Below, piece by piece: positions 1-8,121 of a stretch of DNA of 12,203 bases. The notes beneath the pieces were generated by a model. The model made no database searches and was not told the origin of the DNA. It was given only the letters and a program-made list of their open reading frames with translations. Within the stretch, counting starts at the first letter, position 1. Each line of letters begins with the position of its first letter. Source of the DNA: Stephanodiscus triporus (Eukaryota > Bacillariophyta > Thalassiosirophyceae > Thalassiosirales > Thalassiosiraceae); the NCBI GenBank assembly GCA_036939755.1, contig JALLAZ010000767.1, positions 1 through 12,203 on the forward strand, in the 5' to 3' direction. Both the position numbers and the translations under genes were made by a program.

Positions 1-738
1 TCTGCCTAATCTACCTGTAGGAACTCGTAAAATTGCCTATACCCAGGTTATGTAGCGATTAGTTAAAGTTAGTAGAAAAGACAAGATCTTTTTTTTAGCG
101 ACCTACATACTCGTCGATGAGTCGTCCTACGTTTTTGGGAGGTGGTGAGGGGTAAATTTTCTCGCAAAAACATGGCCGCGTGCGAATGGTGCGCGTGTTC
201 TACGGTACTTTGTCAGTGAATTTTGGGTCTGTCCGGAAGGGGGCGCTCTTTTTCACAGAGAACTTTTTAGGTACACCCCAAGAGCTGATGTTCCTTGCGA
301 CTAAATCAATCACGGTAAAAATACTATTCCTATGTAGGGTCCGAAAAAAACACTTTCCGGAGAATTCTACGAACGGCATTAATTAATTCCTTCTTCGTTG
401 TGAGAGAGCGGGCCGGTCTCTGATCGAGCAGCCTCAATGGGGTGGAACTAATCCTGGAATCCTGACCAACGTGCAGGGGGCGGAAAGTCAACCCAGGAGT
501 TATTGTCTTCATTTAACTTGGAGAAACATGCAACTATGTTTCCGTTGGGGCGAAAAATCTTGGCGATTCTGTCATGATTTTACTTAGTAACTGACACACC
601 CCGTTTTCAGAAGCTTCACGGAAGAGAGGCGAAAGTTCACCGAGAGGCGAGAGAAACCCATAAAAAAAAACAACCACGAGAACAACTCAACGCAGTCCCT
701 CTCTCCTAAACCTCTAAATTCCGACGAAGGCAATCACC
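1..738. other. Gene-free left flank and promoter side of the first gene
   Basis: I see no convincing coding region here. Short open frames at 180-386 (+) and 330-512 (-) have no recognisable motif and no good splice partners. The last 120 bases before the ATG at 739 are purine-rich. They hold the 9-mer GAGAGGCGA twice, at 624-632 and 642-650, an 18-base spacing that may belong to the core promoter or 5' leader of the next gene. The 3' end of an unseen upstream gene could lie in the first bases. Confidence 0.5.
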
Positions 739-984
739 ATGACCGCCCCGCTTCCCACCCCCAACTCCAGCGACTATTCCAGCCATGGTCTTCGATCTTA
801 TCGGGGGGCAGTCTCGTACCTGAAGAGTCGGGAGAGCCAACGTCCCCTGGAGCCGTGCGAGGTCCTCAAGGTCAAGGCGTCCTCGCCTGCGTGCGGGTCG
901 CCGCCGAGGTTCCGCCCAAGTCCTAGTCCGAGCCCGTCAAGGTGTCGATCGCGCGCGCCCTCCCCTCCCCGGGAGGAGGAGCTT

Positions 985-1021
<37 letters not shown>

Positions 1022-1530
1022 CGCCGCCGCCCTCTTCCACATCGTCCTCGTCTAGCTCCTCCTCGAAGGCGCCGAGGAGCGTGTCGCCGGGGGGGACGCC
1101 CGCCTCGTCCGCCGGCGCCGCCTCGCGCCAGGGGCAGGACCGAGCCTCGGAGGAGGAGCGGCGCGTTCGCTGGGCGGACGCCCTGGTGGAGTCCGTCCGC
1201 ACGCGTCCGCGCACCCTTCCCAAGGACGTCTCCGCTCTCTTCTACTCCAGGGCCGACGAGAGGCGCTTCCGGAGGGAGGCGGAGGCGGAGCCCGCCCCGC
1301 CACAGGCCCCGCCGGCGGCGGACCGCGAGCCGCTCTGGTCTCCCCAGCGGGGGGAACGCAAGGACTACGCCATCTCCAAGGCCGTCGTCGTCTTCGGGGA
1401 TTCCACGAGGACCTATGCCGTCGGGGGGTTGGGCGGGTGCGCCGCAGAAGCCGCCCTCGAGGCCCAGAGGGCACTCGCCGTCTCCTTCGACGATGCCGCC
1501 TTCTGGAACGGTCGTCTCACCTGGTCTTGA
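739..1530 (+). CDS. Serine-rich orphan protein with an 'FYS..D..RFR' motif
   Basis: Single-exon frame of 263 aa. The start is ATG in a good context (A at -3 in atcaccATGA). The N-terminal 45 residues (SYRGAVSYLKSRES) are followed by a low-complexity Ser/Pro region at about residues 50-130, including a run of Ser encoded by twelve TCG codons. A conserved-looking block follows at about 139-182: ERRVRWADALVESVRTRPRT, then DVSALFYSRADERRFRREAE. The C-terminal 55 residues carry KDYAISKAVVVFGDSTRTYA and end in FDDAAFWNGRLTWS. From memory, many diatom hypothetical proteins share the basic-strand/'LFYS..D..RFR.E' arrangement, but I know no assigned function. There is no signal peptide or membrane segment. 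GC content is much higher than in the flanks, which supports coding. Two frames opposite it are shadows. Confidence 0.82.
985..1020 (+). repeat. (TCG)12 microsatellite inside the coding region
   Basis: Twelve uninterrupted TCG units, all in frame as Ser codons, within the Ser-rich segment of the 739-1530 gene. In-frame slippage here would change the Ser-run length without breaking the protein. Confidence 0.95.
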
Positions 1531-2257
1531 AGGGAGAGAGTTTAGGATGTCTGGTCACTCGTTGCTCATATTTCATTTGTTGAGTGCAGACCTCTCCTTT
1601 TTTCTTCTCCTCCCATCCTGACTCGGCGTTGAGAATCCGTTCTTGCTCGGAAAAATTATCATATTGAGCTATTACAAGAATCTTTCATTGTTTCGTCGGG
1701 ATTGTGTCCAGAAAAAAATGGCGATCTCTGTTCAGAAGTGTTGAAATGTGAAATACTGTACTTATTAGGCTAAACTCTAAACTCCATAGTTGTATATCAT
1801 TCATTACTCATGAAAATATTTCCGAATTGAGCTGTGGAGACACGGCACGGGGGGGGGGGGGGGGGGGGCTTCTATTCAGATTATGACACACACATCCTGC
1901 AGAGGAGAAATTTGGACAACTTAACGGCAATATCAGATACAACCATGGAATAGAAACACAGACTTAGGTTTACTTCCAGACTTCGTTCCTTCTTCAGTAT
2001 GATAAGGGGGGGGAGTTCGTCATCTTGCAGTCACGCGTGTGGGTGTGTAAAAAACGTGGCGCCTCCTCTACGACACAAATTCCAAATCTGCCTCTCTTAG
2101 TGACTACACTGAAGTGTAAGTTTACTACGGGCTCCAAGCACCAGTGAAAAAAAGTACTCCATAGAAACCTCACATCGGCCATGTCCATATTGAACGAGGG
2201 AACAACATAGCCTTGCATGTTGATGAATTGCTTTGGCACTCAAGATATGAATTTTCA
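1531..2257. other. Gene-free convergent 3' flank
   Basis: This stretch lies between the stop of the orphan gene at 1530 and the stop of the coiled-coil gene at 2258 on the other strand, so it should hold both 3' untranslated regions. It is AT-rich compared with the gene on its left. The only open frame of note (1994-2239, minus) shows no motif and ends next to G/C runs. The 20-G tract at 1849-1868 is listed separately, and a shorter G run lies near 2006-2013. Confidence 0.55.
1849..1868 (+). repeat. G20 homopolymer
   Basis: Twenty consecutive G residues in the intergenic 3' flank. Such a run can form a G-quadruplex. It is also error-prone in sequencing, so its exact length should be treated as uncertain. 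Confidence 0.95.
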
Positions 2258-3041
2258 TCATTGACCCATAGACTCTGTGCCCAACGCATTTTGATACCCT
2301 GCAATGATCCTCCTCAACGACGCGTTCCGCGTTTCCAATTCCTTAACCTCCCTCGCCTTTTGCTCCCTGCGCATCTTTACGAGGTCTGGAAAATTCCTCA
2401 ACAGTCGTTCCCCCCCGTCTAGTTCCATCGCGTGTTCCAATTTGCGTCTCTTCTCATCTGTTGATAGGTTGGCGTACGTGCTCCCCGCGTCATTCTTCGA
2501 CGAATCCTCCCGAAGCCGACGAAGCATATCGCGGGCGGCGGTGACGGAGGAATGACGACCGTTGGCCTCGATCGCGCGCTTGTCCTCGAGGCGGGAGAGT
2601 TTCTCCTTCTTGATCTGGAGCTCAGAATGTTGGAAGTTGAACTGGATACGGAAAAGGACGAAGGCGTGAGGAAATGGAATAATGCCGTCAGCGACCAACG
2701 AGGAGGTATCCGAAATGGATACCCGAATCAAAAAACGGCAAGATTTACACACATCATTGTACACGCCTCGAGAATGAATACACGCGTACCTCCTTCTCCA
2801 TTTGCTTATTCTCGGCGTCCGCGGCGGCATTCGACCTCTTCATCTCGTCGACCCTATCCTTCAATTGACGCAGCTGCGCCCGAGTCTCGTTCCCCTTCTT
2901 CTCCGCCGCCTCGCGATCCTGCCGGGCGAGTTGAAGACGCTGCTCCGCTAGCTGCATCGTGCGGTAGGCGTCATCCTTCTCCTTCCGGAGGGAGGCGTGG
3001 ACGGTGTTGAGCTTTTCGTATAGATGTTCGTGCGAATTCAT
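2258..3041 (-). CDS. Two-exon coiled-coil protein, function unknown
   Basis: Proposed CDS: exon 1 at 3041-2790 (84 codons) and exon 2 at 2641-2258, giving about 211 aa. The start MNSHEHLYEKLNTVHASL has a good context (G at -3). The donor GTACGC follows Glu84 and the acceptor is ATCCAG, both in phase 0, so the frame runs from MEKE directly into FNFQHSELQ. Residues about 5-110 are almost continuous charged heptads (LRKEKDDAYRTMQLAEQRL and onwards), typical of a long coiled coil. After a polar break (SSKNDAGSTYANLSTDEK), a second helical part contains ERLLRNFPDLVKMRREQK and ends in ALGTESMGQ. There is no signal peptide or membrane span. I do not recognise the family; a structural or cytoskeletal adaptor is possible, but that is only inferred from the shape. 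It is divergently arranged with the ECD gene. Confidence 0.75.
2642..2789 (-). other. Intron of the coiled-coil gene
   Basis: 148-bp GT-AG intron, donor GTACGC and acceptor CCGTATCCAG. Reading through from exon 1 soon reaches a stop (…SFSRRVQ), whereas splicing joins two frames rich in coiled-coil heptads. Phase 0. Confidence 0.7.
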
Positions 3042-3351
3042 GGCGGTGGGCGCTGTTGTTATGGGGTTGGAGTTGCTTTAGAGGACTTCAGGCGGCTGTC
3101 ATTGGGGGAGTGGTTTGGAAGTCTTGCCTCGCTCACGTACCTTCTGCCTCTCCTACGTAGGAGTTCGTATCATCGCAGCGGACTATCTTGCGCCTAGCGG
3201 ACTGTCGATTGAGGGCCACGCCCGCCACACACTTCTGTACGTACATTTTTTTTTATCGCAGCAAGGAGAGGGGATGTGATGGTTTCGACACCGGCAACCA
3301 CGCTGGGTATCACCTTTGGTGAAAGCGTAGAGAGCGAGAGACCTCTGTAAA
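3042..3351. promoter_or_regulatory. Head-to-head promoter between the coiled-coil and ECD genes
   Basis: 310 bp separate the two divergent ATGs at 3041 (-) and 3352 (+). No gene is visible inside. The one distinct element is a perfect 12-base palindrome, TCCTACGTAGGA, at 3151-3162, with an ACGT core of the kind bound by bZIP factors. No TATA box was identified with confidence. Confidence 0.5.
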
Positions 3352-6308
3352 ATGAATAATTGCAACTCTTTCAGCTTCGGGGTTGATTCCGACGGTAACA
3401 GCGGCGGCAACAACAACGCCCTCATCCTATCTTTGTATCTGATCGATTCTGAAGATGACCTTCTTCATGGCGGTTCACAGCCGAATAATGTTTTGGATGG
3501 CAATTGTCACGTCCACAAGAGAGCGATCCTATACCAGCGGCTTTGTAAGGCGTGTGCAATCGCCAATGGCGTCCTGCGCTCTTCTTTCTCCGCGAGCAAC
3601 GATGTTGGCAAACTCGGTGCGGACGGAAAACAAAGCGACCCAAAAACAAATCATCGTCCGTGGAGCTCTGGAGGAGACGGCCCGATATTTGGTGTCCATT
3701 GCGACATCAACTCTGACAAATATTTTATCAATGCAACCAATGATATTGACGGGGATGACATGTGGCAATCTCAAACTCCTCCCAACCATCAACCCGAACA
3801 CCCAAGTGACGATGCTCTAAAAAATACAAGAATGATGCAGCAAAATGATCAATTCCAACACCAGCAACCGCATTTGCGCGCCATTTGTCGATACGGCAAC
3901 GATGTCAACGATATGTGGCGCTGTATTGCTCTTGTGCTACGAATATCCTCTGTGCTATCATCGTCGCAATCAGAGGACCTGGATAATTTGACATGCGCCA
4001 TTGAATGTTGGGATGTGAACGATGGTCATATTATATTAATAGAGGCGGCAGAACACTTACCTTCATGGGTAGACGATGATGTACTGCAGGGCGGGGTGGG
4101 AGGACCGGTGGGATGCCTGAATCGATGTTGGGTTGTGGATGGAAAGGTTCATCTGATCCCTCCATCCACAGTCAGTGCACCGTCATCCAATTCATCGGAG
4201 CCTGTGAAATTGTCAAGAGATTCTGCTCTATTGATCCTGATGCAATCAATAAAAATGAAAGGAGAGGGATCACATCCGACGGAAGCTTCTGGCGCCGTGC
4301 AACGTGCTATTCAGGATCGAATCGATCGCACTGACTACTCCCACATTAGAGTGAACGTCGATACACTCTCACAGGGTGCTGCAAATATGCCTTCCACCGA
4401 CAATCCGCACTGGCACATCGCTGCGACTGCGCTGCCTGCATCTGTGGCTCGTTTCATTCAAAATCATCCCTCTTTGGTGCCCATGCTTGTCGATTCCTTT
4501 TGCGCTAATGCGCCAGAACTTCAACGCAAGTCTTTTGAAGAGAAAAGGTCTCTAACGATCAAACCACAACCCGAGAACACAATTCTTCGACCGACGACAG
4601 AATCATCGATATATCCACTGGGCAACTCATTCCCCTACGAACAAATTGTAATGATCCCCATCGTTTTAACACGTACCAATTATGCTGAATTGGTCACCGG
4701 CCGAGGCGTGGTGCCATCCTTCCCAATTCCTAGCGCATATCGTTCTGTGGAATTGAACAGATTTCAACGTCATCTGCGCCAGTCAGACTTCGGGGGTGAT
4801 TCACTTGCAGATGAAAAACAAGGAAGACGGAATCCGTTTCAAAGGGCGGTTGACGTTGGGATACGCCTGTGTGCTGGCTTGGACTGGATTCTTTCCAATA
4901 CCAACATCAATGACAGGAAAGTGTCAGATTCTATGACCACATTAAATTTGGAAGATTCCGCAATCGACTCTTTAGGGGAGGTTGATCGGAGACTACGTAT
5001 TTACTGGACGCGCATTGATGCCGAAGCAAGTGGTAGATATGAGCAAAGTGATAAGTCAACATCACTTCCTTGGATCGAGCAAGCATGGATGGTCGGTCCT
5101 AACGGTAGTGGTATACAAAATGCAGAAATCGATACGACATTGCTACAAGCGCTCGAACCGATGTCAAGGTGTCGCGTTTTCAATCCAGAGCTCTGCCAGC
5201 CCTTACGGAAGGCACCATGTCCTTATACTCGTCCAGGCGTGTCATTGCTTGAGATAGTTCAATCAGGAGTTAAAAGTGCCCTGAAATGGCAGCGCCAGGA
5301 GTTCAACGAAGACTCATTTCCAATGCCAAAAACCACGGAATTGGATGACGATGGTTGGATGGAAGTTAATTCATTAGAGGAGCTGGAAGAAGAAATGAAA
5401 ACTCTGTCAAGCCGCAAGGTAAATACGGATTCTGATGCAACGACAAAGAGTGGAAGGCCCAGACGAACGACTCGAAGAAGTCGTGTCGGTAGGAAATTTG
5501 CTCACGAATCCTGCGAAGAAGATGAGCAAGATGCCCAGCCGAAAGAAGACGCAGAAGCCCTGAACAAAATTCTGGCGGGGTTTCGGTCGTTCGTTGAAGG
5601 CGAAGGCGAGTTGGAGGGTGCAGTGACAACAAGCGTCAAAGAATCGTCACAGCAACACGAATCCAGACATCGAAATTTGTCAGAGCTTGATCCGGAGTAC
5701 CCAATGTCTCAGGAAGTGACCATCGATCCACGCATATTTCTCAACACCTTACACTCAATGCTGAGCAATCAGTGTACCCCTCGACCCGAATCAAATCCTG
5801 ACGAAAATCACGATCACATATCTAAGTTTTTCTTCCAGGAAGACCTGGATGATGGGGATACGAGTGACGAAGAGCGAGGCAGGGCTTTTATCATCGACGA
5901 AGACACTGACAATTCTCGGCAGCGATACGGGTTCGACCAAGAGCATTGGTCAATACAAAATTACATGGTGAGCGACAAGAATAAGCAAAAAATATTCGTT
6001 TTGGAATTTGCCGACGTGTACTAATTGATCAGACATCTAATTTACTCTATTTAATTTTCGCCACGTCAAAGGAGGCGATGGATCACGAACTCAGGACTGG
6101 CGCTGCTTCGGATCCGTCAATAAAGAATCTCAGCGTGGCATCCGGGAACAATAACGACGTGGAAGATGGACATGATAGCGTCGATCAAGCTATATTATCA
6201 AACCTGTTGAGTTCGTTAGATGCAGAGGGCGTCGGCTCCGGACCCGTATCGAATATTTTACGCGAGATGGGCATTTGTCCGCCTCGCCTGCATGACGATG
6301 ATGATTGA
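3352..6308 (+). CDS. ECD: Ecdysoneless/SGT1 (ECD) family protein
   Basis: Exon 1 at 3352-5967 (872 codons) and exon 2 at 6072-6308 give about 950 aa, longer than the roughly 640 aa of animal ECD. Family marks in order: an N-terminal strand ALILSLYLIDSEDD; RYGNDVNDMWRCIALVLRIS (about 180-199), matching the 'RyGd.v.DEW..V.ll..i' region; LIEAAEHLPSWVD (about 229-241); and WVVDGKVHLIPPS (about 260-272). Next come a segment with PIVLTRTNYAELV and VDVGIRLCAGLDWIL, DDDGWMEVNSLEELEEEM (about 665-682), and a basic patch (RPRRTTRRSRVGRKF) that could be a nuclear signal. The spliced C-terminus reads YMEAMDHEL … GPVSNILREMG, as in the family's conserved end. ECD proteins act in transcription and pre-mRNA processing, with reported links to PRPF8 and the R2TP complex. 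The extra length is Asn/Gln/Asp-rich insertions, mostly near residues 60-175. Confidence 0.92.
5968..6071 (+). other. Intron of the ECD gene
   Basis: 104-bp GT-AG intron (donor GTGAGC after Met872, acceptor CAAAG), phase 0. Retention adds 18 codons and a stop at 6022-6024, removing the conserved C-terminus. An alternative acceptor three bases downstream (GAG, exon from 6075) would drop one residue. The first choice keeps the YM-x-x-MD-x-EL spacing I expect in the family. Confidence 0.85.
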
Positions 6309-6361
6309 TGAACAATATAACTTTCCAACGCTGGATCTGCTACCCTTTTCCCATATTTGAT

Positions 6362-6895
6362 TCACCAATGATAATATGAATAGTCCCAATAGATCTCACT
6401 TGTCTCGTCAGGAACATCTTCTTCGCATCCCATTGCATAGCGCTCCATCATGCGTTTGAGTTCGCTCTGCATGTGAAGGATCTCATAAACTTTCTGGTGA
6501 TCCCGGCCTTGCAATTTGTGCATCTCTTTTACGACAACATACAGGAGGAGTGACACAACACACTAGACAACGAAAATCAGGAACTGTGAGTGACGTCTCC
6601 CGCCTTCACGGACAAGAAGAGAAGCATATTTCTAGAGATATGGTTAACTGCTTCTCTTACCATCCGCGAGTGTTTTCAACTCGTCGATACTGCAGAATTC
6701 GTAGAGCGTTGCACATTCTTTTGCGCGGTCCACTATCGTCACGATGCCGGGAGTTTGAATGGCAAGTTGGAACGGCTTCGCGTTCTGGAACGCGCACACT
6801 TCATCATCGTGGTTTCGAATACGTGTTGGGGAACCTGGCTGGGCGCTTCGGCGTGTCTCCTCGGGTAACAACATGAGAACGCGCGTGGATGTCAT
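6362..6895 (-). CDS. Small two-exon hypothetical protein
   Basis: Exon 1 at 6895-6661 starts with an ATG (G at -3) and encodes MTSTRVLMLLPEETRRSAQP onwards, then FQLAIQTPGIVTIVDRAKEC and LYEFCSIDELKTLAD. A near-consensus donor GTAAGA follows at 6660. The second exon encodes a helical segment, VYEILHMQSELKRMMERYAM, and ends in SEIYWDYSYYHW. Acceptors at 6526 (…AAAAG, about 132 aa) and 6508 (…TGCAAG, about 126 aa) both keep the frame; I mildly prefer 6526. The pyrimidine-rich TCTAG at 6563 does not keep phase. I do not recognise a family. It has no signal peptide or membrane span. It converges on ECD with only 53 bp between stop codons, so the 3' UTRs probably overlap. Confidence 0.58.
6526..6660 (-). 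other. Probable intron of the small hypothetical gene
   Basis: About 135 bp from the strong donor GTAAGA to the acceptor at 6526. If the alternative acceptor at 6508 is used, the intron is 153 bp. The frame leaves exon 1 after one base of a codon and resumes correctly with either acceptor. The protein change is limited to six residues. Confidence 0.5.
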
Positions 6896-7165
6896 GTCGG
6901 CTTCAAAATGTCAAGTGAACGAACAAACACTTTACTTTCAGGGTGAACGATTCTCTTAGAAGTTGAGCAGATGAGCTTTAGTTGTGTCGTTGTCTTGTGT
7001 TGGCGGGGCGCGGCTGGCGCGGCCAGGGAGGGGGGACTTTGAGGATTCCCGCCGAAACACACAGTTTTCCGAGTAAGTCGTCTTTCTGGTTGTCGTCAGG
7101 GTCAAATCTTTGCCGTCGTCCTCTCCGCCGTCCCTAATCGCATCCATCCATACGATCCCCCGACG
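6896..7165. promoter_or_regulatory. Gap with an E2F-like site, upstream of the minus-strand orphan
   Basis: 270 bp between the ATG at 6895 (-) and the tentative ATG at 7166 (+). It contains TTCCCGCCGAAA at 7046-7057, which fits the E2F/DP consensus (TTTSSCGC-type, here in the TTCCCGCC orientation). Minus-strand frames through it show no motif. Confidence 0.35.
7046..7053 (+). promoter_or_regulatory. E2F-like site TTCCCGCC
   Basis: TTCCCGCC followed by GAAA, matching the classic E2F half-site. It lies in the gap between two divergent gene starts. Binding is inferred from the consensus only. Confidence 0.35.
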
Positions 7166-7626
7166 ATGATGATCATTCGCTCCGCCTCGCCTGCCGCCAT
7201 GCTGCCTAGATTCGAGCAGCGTTCGTCGAGGCACGTCCTCGGTCGACGGCATCACCATCGGTGTCCTCCGACGCCGCCGCCGCCCTCCTCCGCCCTCCTT
7301 CGCGGTCCGTCGTCGGGTGAGAGTTAACTACTCTAGGAGGAGACGACGCCTCCAACACTGTGAAGCGGCTTGTTTCTTTCCCGCCGAGTTTCACTTTGGC
7401 GGGAACATAAAATGTCGATTTCGGAGAAAGGAGTGTGTCGCATGCCGAACCCGACCAAGATTCTTTCCTTTCATTCTGGTTCTGCTGAAAAAAGCCAATA
7501 TTAGTAGCGACAAGAGTCATCGGGTATGAACCGGAACCCCAAGAAGAGCGCATGCAGGTAAAACGAGTTCTGTGTTCAGCAATTATTGCCATTGGCCACA
7601 ATATTCGCACATATGTTAGGAAATAA
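7166..7626 (+). CDS. Tentative small two-exon gene, unknown product
   Basis: Proposed exon 1 at 7166-7316 begins MMIIRSASPAAMLPRFEQRS and is rich in Arg, Ser, Ala and Pro with few acidic residues, as in mitochondrial or plastid presequences. It ends at the strong donor GTGAGA. The exon 2 candidate at 7505-7626 follows the acceptor CCAATATTAG. It reads VATRVIGYEPEPQEERMQVK and continues to AIIAIGHNIRTYVRK before a TAA. The frames join correctly (one base plus two), giving 90 aa. A GTAAAA donor after EERMQ (7556 onwards) might instead lead to a further exon. I do not recognise the product. Against it: exon 2 is short, and two E2F-like sites sit in the proposed intron, so this could be promoter DNA. 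Confidence 0.3.
7317..7504 (+). other. Candidate intron carrying an inverted pair of E2F-like sites
   Basis: 188 bp, GT-AG, with a T/C-rich 3' part. If the flanking gene is not real, this stretch is simply intergenic DNA upstream of the silaffin-like gene. Confidence 0.3.
7377..7405. promoter_or_regulatory. Inverted pair of E2F-like sites
   Basis: TTTCCCGCC at 7377-7385 and TTTGGCGGGAA at 7395-7405. The 8-mers TTCCCGCC and GGCGGGAA form a perfect inverted repeat with a 12-base spacer. The second is a textbook E2F consensus. They lie about 400 bp upstream of the silaffin-like ATG. Confidence 0.42.
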
Positions 7627-7641
7627 TGATGAACGTCTGGT

Positions 7642-7668
7642 TGCATAATATTGATTATTTCCTGATGG
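7642..7668 (+). repeat. Left copy of a short direct repeat flanking the silaffin-like gene
   Basis: A 27-base segment beginning TGCATAATATT. It matches 8209-8235 at 22 of 27 positions in the same orientation. It lies 165 bp before the silaffin-like start. Confidence 0.5.
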
Positions 7669-7806
7669 GCAGAATCAGAGCAACAAATTTTGCATTCGTG
7701 CGAACTCTGCCAACGTGGGTGAACCTTTCTGCAATCAGTGTGTGCATTCAGTCTTCCAGTGCTTTATCTATCTATGCATTCATTTCTTTGAAAAGTATCC
7801 AACCCC

Positions 7807-8121
7807 ATGATGAACCGTTCAAAAACCATTTTAGTCCTCGTTGTTGTAATCCTCTCCACATTCGCAAAGGACGCAAATGGGAGAGGTTTGGAAGGCAAGT
7901 CCTCTGGCTCCAAGTCCGGCAAGAGCAGGAGGGCTTTGGACGTCGGCGGCGATCACGTTCTTGACGGCGAACGTGAGCTGAAAGGCAAATCATCTGGCTC
8001 CAAGTCCGGCAAGAGCAGGAGGGCTTTGGACCTCGGCGGCGAAAGCGAACTTGACTTCGATGAAGCCGAACTAGACGAAATCGAACTAAACGAAGTCGAA
8101 TTCGGAGGACTTTTGCTTTGA
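7807..8121 (+). CDS. Silaffin-like secreted biosilica peptide precursor
   Basis: 104 aa. Residues 1-25 form a classical signal peptide: MMNRSK, a hydrophobic core TILVLVVVILSTF, then AKDANG with plausible cleavage after STFA or DANG. The mature part has a 30-residue unit whose first half, GKSSGSKSGKSRRALD, is present twice (residues 30-45 and 60-75). This resembles silaffin-1 R5 (SSKKSGSYSGSKGSKRRIL) from Cylindrotheca: Lys spaced by Ser/Gly, KSGK pairs suited to lysine modification, and a terminal RR-x-L like the known processing site. The tail is acidic, with pentads DEAEL, DEIEL and NEVEF, then GGLLL. Silaffins carry polyamine-modified lysines and phosphoserines and direct silica formation in the silica deposition vesicle. 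That role here is inferred from sequence style, since silaffins are too divergent for simple homology. Start: the first of two adjacent ATGs. Single exon. Confidence 0.72.
   Translation: MMNRSKTILVLVVVILSTFAKDANGRGLEGKSSGSKSGKSRRALDVGGDHVLDGERELKGKSSGSKSGKSRRALDLGGESELDFDEAELDEIELNEVEFGGLLL
7894..8042 (+). repeat. Two 59-bp near-identical units, period 90 bp
   Basis: Units 7894-7952 and 7984-8042 differ at 3 of 59 bases, two of them silent. They encode the GKSSGSKSGKSRRALD block of the silaffin-like gene. The 31 bases between units are not conserved after the second copy, so constraint, recent duplication or gene conversion acts on the Lys/Ser block. Confidence 0.93.

Noticed and set aside
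180..512. Short frames at 180-386 (+) and 330-512 (-)
   Set aside because: They overlap each other, have no recognised motif, poor start context and no splice partner.
1994..2239. 81-aa minus-strand frame
   Set aside because: Lies just downstream of the coiled-coil stop, ends by simple-sequence DNA, no motif; best read as 3' flank.
6759..6959. Plus-strand frames opposite the small minus-strand gene (also 6550-6876 and 6590-6868)
   Set aside because: Mutually overlapping, no motifs; the minus strand has a good start, consensus donor and phase continuity.
7206..7646. 146-aa minus-strand frame
   Set aside because: No motif, overlaps the E2F-like pair, and its C-terminal part is a complement of Pro/Ser/Arg codons. 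It competes with the plus-strand two-exon model, which has better splice signals, but neither is proven.
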